This document shows, piece by piece, positions 17,040 to 24,570 of a stretch of 64,000 nt of DNA (positions are counted from its first letter, which is position 1; every line of letters starts with the position of its first letter). The position numbers and the translations under genes are program-made. Source of the DNA: Rhodobacter sp. NTK016B. GTDB lineage: Bacteria > Pseudomonadota > Alphaproteobacteria > Rhodobacterales > Rhodobacteraceae. The DNA lies in assembly GCF_017303295.1 (NCBI RefSeq), contig NZ_JAFKOK010000005.1:186001-250000 (forward strand), read 5' to 3'. Under the pieces are notes generated by a model. The model did not search any database and had not been told where the DNA came from. It saw only the letters and a list, made by a program, of their open reading frames with translations.

Positions 17040-18080
17040 ATGTTCACGAAGACCAACGCTCTTAGCCTTCTGGCTACCCTTGCGCTGTCGACCACGGTTG
17101 CGGGCAGCGCAATGGCGCAGGAAGTGACCCTGCGCCTGCACCAGTTCCTGCCGCCGCAGGCGAACGTCCCCGCGCTTGTGCTCGACGTCTGGGCCGACCG
17201 GATCGAGGAAGAATCCGAAGGCCGGATCGAAATCGAACGCTTCCCGGCCATGGCGCTCGGCGGGACCCCGCCCGAGCTGATGGACCAGGTGCTTGACGGC
17301 ATCACCGATCTGGCCTGGACGGTGAACGGCTTCACGCCGGGTCGCTTCCCGCGTTCGGAAGTGTTCGAACTGCCGTTCTTCGTGCAGGATGCCCGCGCCG
17401 CCTCGGCGGCCTATTGGCAGATGTTCGAAGAGCACATGGCGGACACCGATTATCAGGACGTCCACCTGATCGGCACCTGGGTCCACGGCCCCGGCGTGCT
17501 GCACACCAACACCCCGGTCGAGCAGATCTCGGACATGCAGGGCCTGAAACTGCGCACCCCGTCGCGGATGGTCGGTCAGCTGCTGGAGATCCTCGGCGCC
17601 GAGCCCATCGGCATGCCGGTCACCGCGATCCCGGAAAGCCTGTCGCGCGGCGTGATCGACGGCGCGGTGATCCCGTGGGAAGTGACCGAGGCGCTGCGCG
17701 TCCCCGAACTGGTCGAGAACCACACCGAGTTCGAAAACTCGTATCCCTACACGGTGACCTTCACGCTGGCGATGAACCGCGAAGTGTATGAAGATATGCC
17801 CGAGGATCTGCGCGCCATCATCGACGCGAATTCGGGTCTCGAATTCTCGGTCTTCGCCGGTGGCACGCAGGCGGATTCGGATATCCCGGCCCGCCAGCTT
17901 GCGGTCGATCGCGGCAACAACATCATCACGATCCCCGAGGCCGATGTCGCCGAGTGGCGCGCAGCCGCGCAGCCGGTCTATGAAGCCTGGATCGCCGATA
18001 TGGAAAGCCAGGGCATCGATGGTCAGGCGCTGATCGACGAGGCGCGCGAACTGATGGACGCGTACCAGCCGGCCGAGTAA
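17040..18080 (+). CDS. TRAP transporter substrate-binding protein DctP-type, paralogue 2
   Basis: A 346-residue periplasmic protein from ATG 17040, with AGAGAGGA upstream and a signal peptide (MFTKTNALSLLATLALSTTV..., cleavage near SAMAQ). It aligns end to end with the preceding gene, about two thirds identical by eye; MESQGIDGQALIDEARELM at the C terminus is identical in both. The ligand-contact region differs (LKLRTPSRMVGQ here, MKIRGGSRGVND there), which suggests related but different ligands or affinities. A strong hairpin follows before the membrane genes. Confidence 0.92.
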   Translation: MFTKTNALSLLATLALSTTVAGSAMAQEVTLRLHQFLPPQANVPALVLDVWADRIEEESEGRIEIERFPAMALGGTPPELMDQVLDGITDLAWTVNGFTPGRFPRSEVFELPFFVQDARAASAAYWQMFEEHMADTDYQDVHLIGTWVHGPGVLHTNTPVEQISDMQGLKLRTPSRMVGQLLEILGAEPIGMPVTAIPESLSRGVIDGAVIPWEVTEALRVPELVENHTEFENSYPYTVTFTLAMNREVYEDMPEDLRAIIDANSGLEFSVFAGGTQADSDIPARQLAVDRGNNIITIPEADVAEWRAAAQPVYEAWIADMESQGIDGQALIDEARELMDAYQPAE

Positions 18081-18093
18081 CGCCACCTGTCCC

Positions 18094-18120
18094 GTCCCGC
18101 CCGGTGCGTCCGGGCGGGAC
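18094..18120 (+). terminator. Strong hairpin between TRAP binding-protein and membrane genes
   Basis: A perfect 11-bp stem, GTCCCGCCCGG (18094-18104) / CCGGGCGGGAC (18110-18120), with loop TGCGT. No T run follows. It probably protects the upstream mRNA or attenuates read-through, keeping binding protein in excess over DctQM. Confidence 0.55.
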
Positions 18121-18170
18121 GCGGCCCCAGACAAGCGCCGGACCAACCGGCCGTTGACGGGAACGGAACG

Positions 18171-18764
18171 ATGTTCACAACCATACACAAGGTCTTCCAT
18201 GCAGTCGCCTGGCTGATGGCCGTCATCGGCGGCATCGTTCTGGCACTGATGGTTCTGATGATTTGCCTGTCGATCCTTGGTCGCGAGGCATCGGATATCC
18301 TGCATTCCGCGTGGATGCAGAGCAACGCGCCCGATCTGGCGCAAAGCCTTCTCGATGCCGGTATCGGCCCGATCTACGGCGATTACGAACTGGTCGTCGC
18401 GGGCATGGCGTTTTCGATCTTCTGTTTCCTTGGCTGGTGCCAGCTCACCGCCGGACACGCGACGGTGGATATCTTCACCTCGGGTCTGAGCGACCGCTCG
18501 CGTCGCTGGCTTCAGGCGGCGATTGAAATCCTGTTCGCTGCCGCGCTGGTGCTGATCGCGATCCAGCTCTACGACGGCATGAACACCCTCGCGCGGCGCC
18601 GGTCGACGACCTTCCTGCTGCAATATCCGCTGTGGTGGAACTATGCGCTGTCGCTCGCCCCTGCCATCGCCACGGCCGTGATCGCCGTCTACATGGCGCT
18701 GGTCCGCATTGCCGAAGCCGTTGGCAACCGTACTCTTGTCGTTACCGCCGGAGCAGACCATTGA
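18171..18764 (+). CDS. TRAP transporter small permease (DctQ-type)
   Basis: A 197-residue inner-membrane protein with four hydrophobic helices, the usual DctQ topology. FLGWCQLTAGHATVDIFTSGLSDRSRRW near the middle matches the DctQ core (helix 2 to the cytoplasmic loop). It contains an extra segment of about 30 residues between helices 1 and 2 (around residues 45-75), making it longer than a minimal DctQ of about 160-170. It forms the membrane complex with the next gene, whose start overlaps this stop. Confidence 0.88.
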   Translation: MFTTIHKVFHAVAWLMAVIGGIVLALMVLMICLSILGREASDILHSAWMQSNAPDLAQSLLDAGIGPIYGDYELVVAGMAFSIFCFLGWCQLTAGHATVDIFTSGLSDRSRRWLQAAIEILFAAALVLIAIQLYDGMNTLARRRSTTFLLQYPLWWNYALSLAPAIATAVIAVYMALVRIAEAVGNRTLVVTAGADH

Positions 18765-20074
18765 GCAACCTCGTGATCGGACTTCTGTCCTTCCCTGTCC
18801 TGCTGGGCCTGATCTTCGTGCGCGTGCCGATTGGTCTGTCGATGTTCGTCACCGGTTTCGGGGGCTATTTGCTGATCGAGGGCTCGACCCGCGTGCCGCT
18901 GGCGCAGCTGAAGAACGCGGCCTATTCGACCTTTGCCAGCGAATCGCTCGCCATCGTGCCGATGTTCCTGCTGATGGGGTATTTCGCCACGATCGGCGGC
19001 ATGTCCAAGGCGCTGTTCAAGGCGGCCGAGGCCTTTGTCGGCCACCGCAAGGGAGGGGTCGGCATCGCCGCCATCGCCTCGTGCGCGGGGTTCGGCGCGA
19101 TCTGCGGTTCGTCGCTGGCCACGGCGGCGACGATGGGCCGCGTCGCGCTGCCCGAATTGCGGCGCTTCGGCTATGACGGCGGCATCTCGACCGCGCTTCT
19201 GGCTGCGGGCGGCACCCTGGGCATCCTGATCCCGCCCTCGGTCGTGCTGGTGATTTACGCGATCCTTGCGGAACAGAATATCGCCAAGCTGTTTCTGGCC
19301 GCCTTCGCGCCGGGTATCCTTGCCGCCATCGGCTATATGATCGCCATCTCGATCTATGTCCGCCTGTACCCCGAGCGCGCGGGCACGGCCGAGCGCGTGC
19401 CGATGGCCGAGCGCATGAAGCGGCTCTTCGGCGTGTGGCCCGTGCTTCTGGTCTTTTTCGCCGTGGTCGGCGGCATCTATGGCGGTGTCTTCACGCCCAC
19501 CGAAGGCGCGGCTGTCGGCGCATTGGGAACCGGTCTGATCGCGCTTGCCAATCGCGGGCTGAACTTCCGCACCCTGCTGGAAAGCTTCACCTCGACGGCG
19601 CGCTCGACCGCGATGATCTTCTTCATTGTCTTCGGCGCGGCCTTCTATAACGGCTTTCTGGCCCGCACGCAGGTTCCCAACGCGCTGAGCGAATGGGTGG
19701 TCAGCCTTGGCCTTGCGCCGGTCGCGGTGCTGGTGCTGATCCTTGTGATCTACCTGCTGCTGGGCTGCGTCATGGACAGCCTGTCGATGATCCTGTTGAC
19801 CATCCCGATCTTCTTCCCGATGATCATGGCGCTCGATTTCGGCATGCCGTCCGAGCATGTGGCGATCTGGTTCGGGATCCTTGTGCTGATCGTCGTGGAA
19901 ACCGGGCTGATCACGCCGCCGGTGGGGATGAACCTGTTCATCATCAACGCGATGGACCGGATGACGCCGATGACCCACACCTACAAGGCGGTGGCGTGGT
20001 TCGTGCTGTCGGACCTGATCCGCGTGGGCATCCTGATCGCCTTCCCGGCCATCACGCTGTTCCTCATATCCTGA
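18761..20074 (+). CDS. TRAP transporter large permease (DctM-type)
   Basis: A 437-residue membrane protein. I chose TTG 18761, which overlaps the DctQ stop (TTGA) and yields LSNLVIGLLSFPVLLGL; GTG 18773 is an alternative. About twelve hydrophobic helices. DctM motifs: VPMFLLMGYFATIGGMSKALF, GFGAICGSSLATAATMGRVALPE, and GGTLGILIPPSVVLVIYAIL (the conserved IPPS). It is the sodium-coupled channel subunit used by both binding proteins. A perfect terminator follows. Confidence 0.92.
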   Translation: MSNLVIGLLSFPVLLGLIFVRVPIGLSMFVTGFGGYLLIEGSTRVPLAQLKNAAYSTFASESLAIVPMFLLMGYFATIGGMSKALFKAAEAFVGHRKGGVGIAAIASCAGFGAICGSSLATAATMGRVALPELRRFGYDGGISTALLAAGGTLGILIPPSVVLVIYAILAEQNIAKLFLAAFAPGILAAIGYMIAISIYVRLYPERAGTAERVPMAERMKRLFGVWPVLLVFFAVVGGIYGGVFTPTEGAAVGALGTGLIALANRGLNFRTLLESFTSTARSTAMIFFIVFGAAFYNGFLARTQVPNALSEWVVSLGLAPVAVLVLILVIYLLLGCVMDSLSMILLTIPIFFPMIMALDFGMPSEHVAIWFGILVLIVVETGLITPPVGMNLFIINAMDRMTPMTHTYKAVAWFVLSDLIRVGILIAFPAITLFLIS

Positions 20075-20096
20075 ACACGGCGACATGCAGTCTTGG

Positions 20097-20122
20097 ACGG
20101 GGGCCTTCGGGCCCCCGTTTTT
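20097..20122 (+). terminator. Rho-independent terminator of the TRAP operon
   Basis: ACGGGGGCC (20097-20105), tetraloop TTCG, GGCCCCCGT (20110-20118), then TTTTC. A textbook terminator 22 bases after the DctM stop. Confidence 0.9.
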
Positions 20123-20145
20123 CATGGGCCGGACCCTGCGCGGGA

Positions 20146-20172
20146 TTGACCAAGATCGTTATGATCTATAAC
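20146..20172 (+). promoter_or_regulatory. Promoter with palindrome upstream of the SDR-marR-ligase-thiolase genes
   Basis: TTGACC (20146-20151) and TATAAC (20167-20172) are spaced 15 bases apart. An inverted repeat GTTAT-GATCT-ATAAC (20158-20172) covers the -10, a plausible site for the MarR protein encoded in the same operon. Confidence 0.45.
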
Positions 20173-20204
20173 CAGTACACAGGATAATCTTGGGAGGGGT
20201 TTCC

Positions 20205-20969
20205 ATGCAAATCGACGGACAGATCGCCCTTGTCACCGGCGGCGGCAGCGGGCTGGGCGAAGCGACCGCGCGGCTGCTGGCCAGGCGCGGTGCGAAAGTT
20301 GCGGTGCTCGATTACGACGGCGCCAAGGCCGATGCGGTCGCGGCCGATATCGGCGGGCTGGGCGTGCAGGCCGATGTCGGCGACGAGGCCGCCGTGGCCG
20401 CCGCCTTTGACAAGGTGCAGGACGGGCTGGGCGCGATGCCGAGGGTCGCCGTGAACTGCGCGGGCATCGGTGTCGCCGCGCGGATCGTCGGGCGCGAGGG
20501 CAAGATGTCCATCGACCTGTTCGAGCGCGTGATCCGCGTCAACCTGATCGGCAGCTATATCGTGATGTCCTATGCCGTGAAGGGCATGCAGGCGCAGGAT
20601 CCGCTGGACGGCGGCGAGCGGGGCGTGGTGATCAACACCGCTTCGGCGGCGTGGCAGGACGGGCAGGTGGGTCAGGCGGCCTATTCGGCCTCGAAGGGCG
20701 GCATCGCCTCGATGAGCCTGCCGGCCGCACGTGAACTGGCGCGCTCGGGCATCCGGGTGATGGCGATCGCGCCGGGGCTGTTCAACACGCCGATGATGGA
20801 AAGCCTGCCCGAGGAAACGACGCGGCAGATCGTAGCCAATATCCCGTTCCCCGACCGGCTGGGCGCGCCCGAGGAATACGGGCTGATGGTCGCGCAGATC
20901 GTCGAGAACGCCTATCTCAACGGCACGACGATCCGTCTGGACGGTGCCACGCGCCTGCCGCCGCGCTGA
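20205..20969 (+). CDS. SDR family dehydrogenase, 3-hydroxyacyl-CoA dehydrogenase-like
   Basis: A 254-residue short-chain dehydrogenase starting at ATG 20205 behind GGGAGGGG. Seen: TGGGSGLGEATARLL (nucleotide loop, residues about 11-25), NCAGIG, catalytic Ser in NTASAAWQDGQVGQ, and YSASKGG with the Tyr/Lys pair. Overall pattern, including PFPDRLGAPEEYG, resembles the HSD17B10 type that oxidises 3-hydroxyacyl-CoA. It is grouped with an aryl-CoA ligase and a thiolase, consistent with a beta-oxidation-like side-chain shortening route. No enoyl-CoA hydratase is adjacent. Confidence 0.85.
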   Translation: MQIDGQIALVTGGGSGLGEATARLLARRGAKVAVLDYDGAKADAVAADIGGLGVQADVGDEAAVAAAFDKVQDGLGAMPRVAVNCAGIGVAARIVGREGKMSIDLFERVIRVNLIGSYIVMSYAVKGMQAQDPLDGGERGVVINTASAAWQDGQVGQAAYSASKGGIASMSLPAARELARSGIRVMAIAPGLFNTPMMESLPEETTRQIVANIPFPDRLGAPEEYGLMVAQIVENAYLNGTTIRLDGATRLPPR

Positions 20970-20973
20970 GCGG

Positions 20974-21510
20974 ATGACCGGCCCCGCCGATCCCGTGGGC
21001 GTGCCGCTTTCGTCCCCCGACGACGAAGGCGGCACGGGCCCGGATGCGATCCTGCGTAACAATATCGGCTATGACATGAAGCGCGCCTTCAACGCGATTC
21101 AGGCCGATGTGAACGCCACGCTGCAGCCTTTCGGGCTGCGGATGCTGACCTATTCGGTGCTGGCGGTGATCCGCGACAATAACGGCCTGCGTCAGTCGCG
21201 GCTGGCCGAGATCCTGCTGATCGAACGCCCGAACCTTGTGCTGATCCTTGACGAGCTTGAGGGGCTCGATCTGGTGACGCGGACGCGCGCGCCCGATGAC
21301 CGGCGCGCCTATGAGTTGACGGTCACGCTGAAGGGGCGGCGCCTGTGCGACCGGGCCTTCAGGGCGGTGGCCGAGCATGACAATCGCATGGCAAGGGGGC
21401 TTGGCGCGGAGGAGCGCGCCGCCCTGCACAAGGCCCTGCGTCTGATCGAATCGAACGGGAGGAGCCCGGATGACTCAAGAGACACAAGGCGGGAAATACC
21501 GCGCCCATAA
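20974..21510 (+). CDS. MarR family transcriptional regulator
   Basis: A 178-residue regulator. ATG 20974, four bases after the SDR stop, is the first sensible start. The wHTH core runs through LRMLTYSVLAVIRDNNGLRQ and LLIERPNLVLILDELEGLDLV, and the wing carries RAPDDRRAYELTVTLKG. The N-terminal 25 residues are Pro/Asp/Gly-rich and probably disordered. Its last 41 bases overlap the start of the ligase gene, an unusually long overlap. It probably senses an aromatic acid or its CoA thioester, as FerR/CouR-type MarR proteins do; this is inference from context. Confidence 0.85.
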   Translation: MTGPADPVGVPLSSPDDEGGTGPDAILRNNIGYDMKRAFNAIQADVNATLQPFGLRMLTYSVLAVIRDNNGLRQSRLAEILLIERPNLVLILDELEGLDLVTRTRAPDDRRAYELTVTLKGRRLCDRAFRAVAEHDNRMARGLGAEERAALHKALRLIESNGRSPDDSRDTRREIPRP

Positions 21511-23269
21511 CGCGCGGCGCGAAGACCTCGCCGATGGCACCATCCTGCTGACCAGCGGCCTGAGCCTTGGCCCGGTTGCGCGCTGCGCGACCGACTGGCT
21601 GGTCGACTGGGCCGCCCGGGTGCCCGGGCGCACCTTTGTCGCCGAACGCTCGGGCCCGGGCTGGCGCGAGGTGAGCTACGCGCAGGCGCTCGACATGGTG
21701 CGCGCCATCGCCGCCGCGCTGGCCGAACGCGGCCTGAACGCCGAGACGCCGATCCTGATCGTCAGCGGCAACGGCGTGGATCACGCGCTGCTGACGCTGG
21801 CCGCGCAATATATCGGCGTGCCGACGGTCCCGGTGGCCGAGCAATATGCGCTGATCGAGGGCGCGCATCCGGTACTCGAGCGCATCGCCGGGATGATCCG
21901 TCCGGCGATGGTCTTTGCCGATGACGCCGCCCGCTATGGCAAGGCGCTGTCGCTGCCGGTCTTCGACGGGGTGGAGAAGGTGGTGAGCCAGAGCGCGGGC
22001 GACGGCATGACCGATTTCGCCGCGTTGCTGAAAGGGCAGGGCGATGTGAGCGCGCTCAACGCCAAGGTCGGCCCCGATACGGTGGCGAAATATCTTCTGA
22101 CCTCGGGCTCGACCTCGCATCCCAAGGGGGTGCTGACGACGCAGCGGATGATGACCACGAATCAGGCCCAGCTGAAGGAATGCCTGCCCTTCGTGGCCGA
22201 GAAGCCGCTTGTGCTGCTGGACTGGCTGCCGTGGAACCATGTCTTCGGCGGCTCGCATAACTTCAATCTGGTGCTGTCGAATGGCGGCACGCTGTATGTC
22301 GACAACGGCAAGCCCACGCCCGCCTTGGCGCATCACACTATCGAGAACCTGCGCATGGTCTCGCCCACCATCGCTTTCAACGTGCCCGTGGGCTTCGGCG
22401 TGCTGCGCGATGCGATGAAGAACGACGACGCGCTCAAGCAGCAGTATTTCCGCAATCTCGACATGCTGTTCTATGCCGGGGCCTCTCTGCCGCAGGATAT
22501 CTGGGCCGATCTGGAAGCCATCGCGCACGAAGTCCGGGGCGACATGCCGCTGTTCAACTCAAGCTGGGGCCTGACCGAAACCGCCCCCGCCGCGCTGATC
22601 CAGCACGAATTCACCGATCAGTCGGGCATCATCGGCGTGCCGTTGCCGGGGGTGACCATCAAGCTGGTGCCGGCCGATGACGACAACCGCTTCGAGGTCC
22701 GCGTCAAGGGCGACACGATCACGCCGGGCTATCTGCACGATCCCGAAAAGACCGCCGAGGCTTTCGACGACGAAGGGTATTTCATCACCGGCGACGCGAT
22801 GAAATTCGTCGATCCTGCCGACATGAACAAGGGCATGAAGTTCGACGGCCGCATCGCTGAAGAGTTCAAGCTCAATACCGGTACATGGGTCCGCGCGGCG
22901 GGGCTGCGGCTGGAAATTCTGGGCAAGCTCAAGGGGCTGGCCGCCGATGTCGTGCTGACGGGCGCCGACCGGGCCGAGATCGGCGTGATGATCGTGCCGA
23001 CCGACGCCCTGCGCGCGGGTGCCATGGATCACGACGGGGCGCTGGCGGTCACGCAGGCCGCCGAGATCGCCGAACGGCTCAAACCCGCGCCGAATGAAGG
23101 TTCGGCCCATGCCGTGCGCCGAGTGCAGGTGCTGGCCGAGCCGCCCTCGATGGCCGAGGGCGAGATCACGGCGAAGGGCAATCTCAACTTCCGCAAGATC
23201 CTGATGACCCGCAAGGCGCTGCTCGACAGGCTTTACGACGATTCCGATCCCGCGACGATCAAGGTTTGA
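21470..23269 (+). CDS. fcs: Feruloyl-CoA synthetase-like acyl-CoA ligase
   Basis: A 599-residue AMP-forming ligase. The P-loop-like motif is LLTSGSTSHPKGVLTTQRMM (residues about 204-223); DWLPWNHVFGGSHNFNLVL and SSWGLTETAP (A5-type motif) follow, then GYFITGDAM. The DWLPWNHxFGG sequence is characteristic of the feruloyl-CoA synthetase branch rather than fatty-acid or acetate ligases. It would activate a hydroxycinnamate or related aryl acid to its CoA ester. GGGAGGAG precedes the ATG, which lies inside the marR gene. The precise substrate is not determined. Confidence 0.85.
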   Translation: MTQETQGGKYRAHNARREDLADGTILLTSGLSLGPVARCATDWLVDWAARVPGRTFVAERSGPGWREVSYAQALDMVRAIAAALAERGLNAETPILIVSGNGVDHALLTLAAQYIGVPTVPVAEQYALIEGAHPVLERIAGMIRPAMVFADDAARYGKALSLPVFDGVEKVVSQSAGDGMTDFAALLKGQGDVSALNAKVGPDTVAKYLLTSGSTSHPKGVLTTQRMMTTNQAQLKECLPFVAEKPLVLLDWLPWNHVFGGSHNFNLVLSNGGTLYVDNGKPTPALAHHTIENLRMVSPTIAFNVPVGFGVLRDAMKNDDALKQQYFRNLDMLFYAGASLPQDIWADLEAIAHEVRGDMPLFNSSWGLTETAPAALIQHEFTDQSGIIGVPLPGVTIKLVPADDDNRFEVRVKGDTITPGYLHDPEKTAEAFDDEGYFITGDAMKFVDPADMNKGMKFDGRIAEEFKLNTGTWVRAAGLRLEILGKLKGLAADVVLTGADRAEIGVMIVPTDALRAGAMDHDGALAVTQAAEIAERLKPAPNEGSAHAVRRVQVLAEPPSMAEGEITAKGNLNFRKILMTRKALLDRLYDDSDPATIKV

Positions 23270-23272
23270 ACC

Positions 23273-24469
23273 ATGGCAATCGCCTATATTCCCTATGGCG
23301 CCTATTGGTGCTCGCCCTTCGCGCGCTGGCAGGGGGCCTTCGCGCATCTGCATTCGGTGAAGTTCGCGGCCCATGTCACACGCGACGCGATGGCCGCGCG
23401 CGGGCTGACGACGGACATGCTGGATTACTGCGCCTATGGCTACACCGTGATCCAGCCCAACATCTTCTACGGCGCGCCGTGGTTCTCGGCCCTGATCGGC
23501 GCCGAAAACCTGCCCGGACCGACCGTCAATCAGGCCTGCGCCACGGGACCGCGCCTGATCGCCACGGCGGCGGGCGAGATGGCCTTGGGCAATGCGGGCG
23601 TGGCGCTGGTGGCGGCGGGTGACCGGCTGTCGAACGGTGCGCATGTCTATTACCCTGCGCCCGGCGGGCCGGGCGGCACCGGCAGCAGCGAAGACTGGGT
23701 GCTCGACAGCTTCAACCATGATCCCTTCGCCAAGAACGCAATGGTCGATACTGCCGAGAATGTCGCCCGGCGCGACGGTATCGACACCGCCGAGCAGGAT
23801 GAGCTGGTGCTCTATCGTCACGACCAGTACCAGCAGGCGCTGGCGGGTGAGCGGGCGTTCCAGAAGCGCTTCATGGCCGATCTCGACATCCCCGATGCGA
23901 GCTTCCGCAAGACCCGGGGCATGGCGGCGGGCGATCAGGGCATCCAGCCGGTCGATGCCGAAAAGATGGCGCGGCTGAAGCCAGTGCGCGAAGGCGGAAG
24001 CGTCACCTTTGCCGGGCAGACGCATCCTGCCGATGGCAATGCGGGCATGGTGCTGTGCGCCGATGCCGGTCGCGCGACCGAGCTGGGCAAGGCCGGAGGT
24101 CCGCGCATCGCCGTGCTGGCGGTCACTCAGGCGCGCGAGGACAAGGGCTTTATGCCTGCTGCGCCGATCAAGGCAACGCAGCGGGCGCTGGATGCGCTGG
24201 GTCTGAGCATCGGCGATATCGACGCGATCAAGGCGCATAACCCCTTTGCCGTGAACGATATCGCCTTCGCGCGGGCTTTCGGGCTGGACTGGCGGATGAT
24301 GAACAATTTCGGCTCGTCGCTGATCTGGGGGCATCCGCAGGGTCCGACCGGCCTGCGCGGGATCATGGAACTGGTGGAAGAGCTGGAAATGCGCGGCGGG
24401 GGAATCGGCCTGTTTCAGGGCTGCGCGGCGGGCGATTCGGCGATGGCGGTGGTGATCCGGGTTTCCTGA
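23273..24469 (+). CDS. Thiolase family protein (acyl-CoA acetyltransferase-like)
   Basis: A 398-residue thiolase-fold protein, four bases after the ligase stop. The nucleophile Cys lies in TVNQACATGPRLIATAAGEMALG (residues about 81-103). The N terminus (IPYGAYWCSPFARWQGAFAHLH) is adapted from the usual thiolase start. Near the C terminus IWGHPQGPTGLRGIMELVE stands where thiolases have GHPxGxTG, and ends with FQGCAAGDSAMAVV replacing the usual CxGxG. It would cleave a 3-ketoacyl-CoA to acetyl-CoA and a shortened aryl-CoA. A strong terminator follows. Confidence 0.85.
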   Translation: MAIAYIPYGAYWCSPFARWQGAFAHLHSVKFAAHVTRDAMAARGLTTDMLDYCAYGYTVIQPNIFYGAPWFSALIGAENLPGPTVNQACATGPRLIATAAGEMALGNAGVALVAAGDRLSNGAHVYYPAPGGPGGTGSSEDWVLDSFNHDPFAKNAMVDTAENVARRDGIDTAEQDELVLYRHDQYQQALAGERAFQKRFMADLDIPDASFRKTRGMAAGDQGIQPVDAEKMARLKPVREGGSVTFAGQTHPADGNAGMVLCADAGRATELGKAGGPRIAVLAVTQAREDKGFMPAAPIKATQRALDALGLSIGDIDAIKAHNPFAVNDIAFARAFGLDWRMMNNFGSSLIWGHPQGPTGLRGIMELVEELEMRGGGIGLFQGCAAGDSAMAVVIRVS

Positions 24470-24483
24470 GCTCCGCCGCCCGG

Positions 24484-24520
24484 CTCGGCACGCTGTGACC
24501 GCGTGCCGGGTTTTCTTTCG
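24484..24520 (+). terminator. Rho-independent terminator after the thiolase
   Basis: CTCGGCACGC (24484-24493), seven-base loop, GCGTGCCGGG (24501-24510), then TTTTCTTTC. It separates the ligase/thiolase operon from pmbA. Confidence 0.85.
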
Positions 24521-24570
24521 TCCGTCATGACGGTAATCCTGCACGAACCTCTTCCTGCACAGGCTTATCC

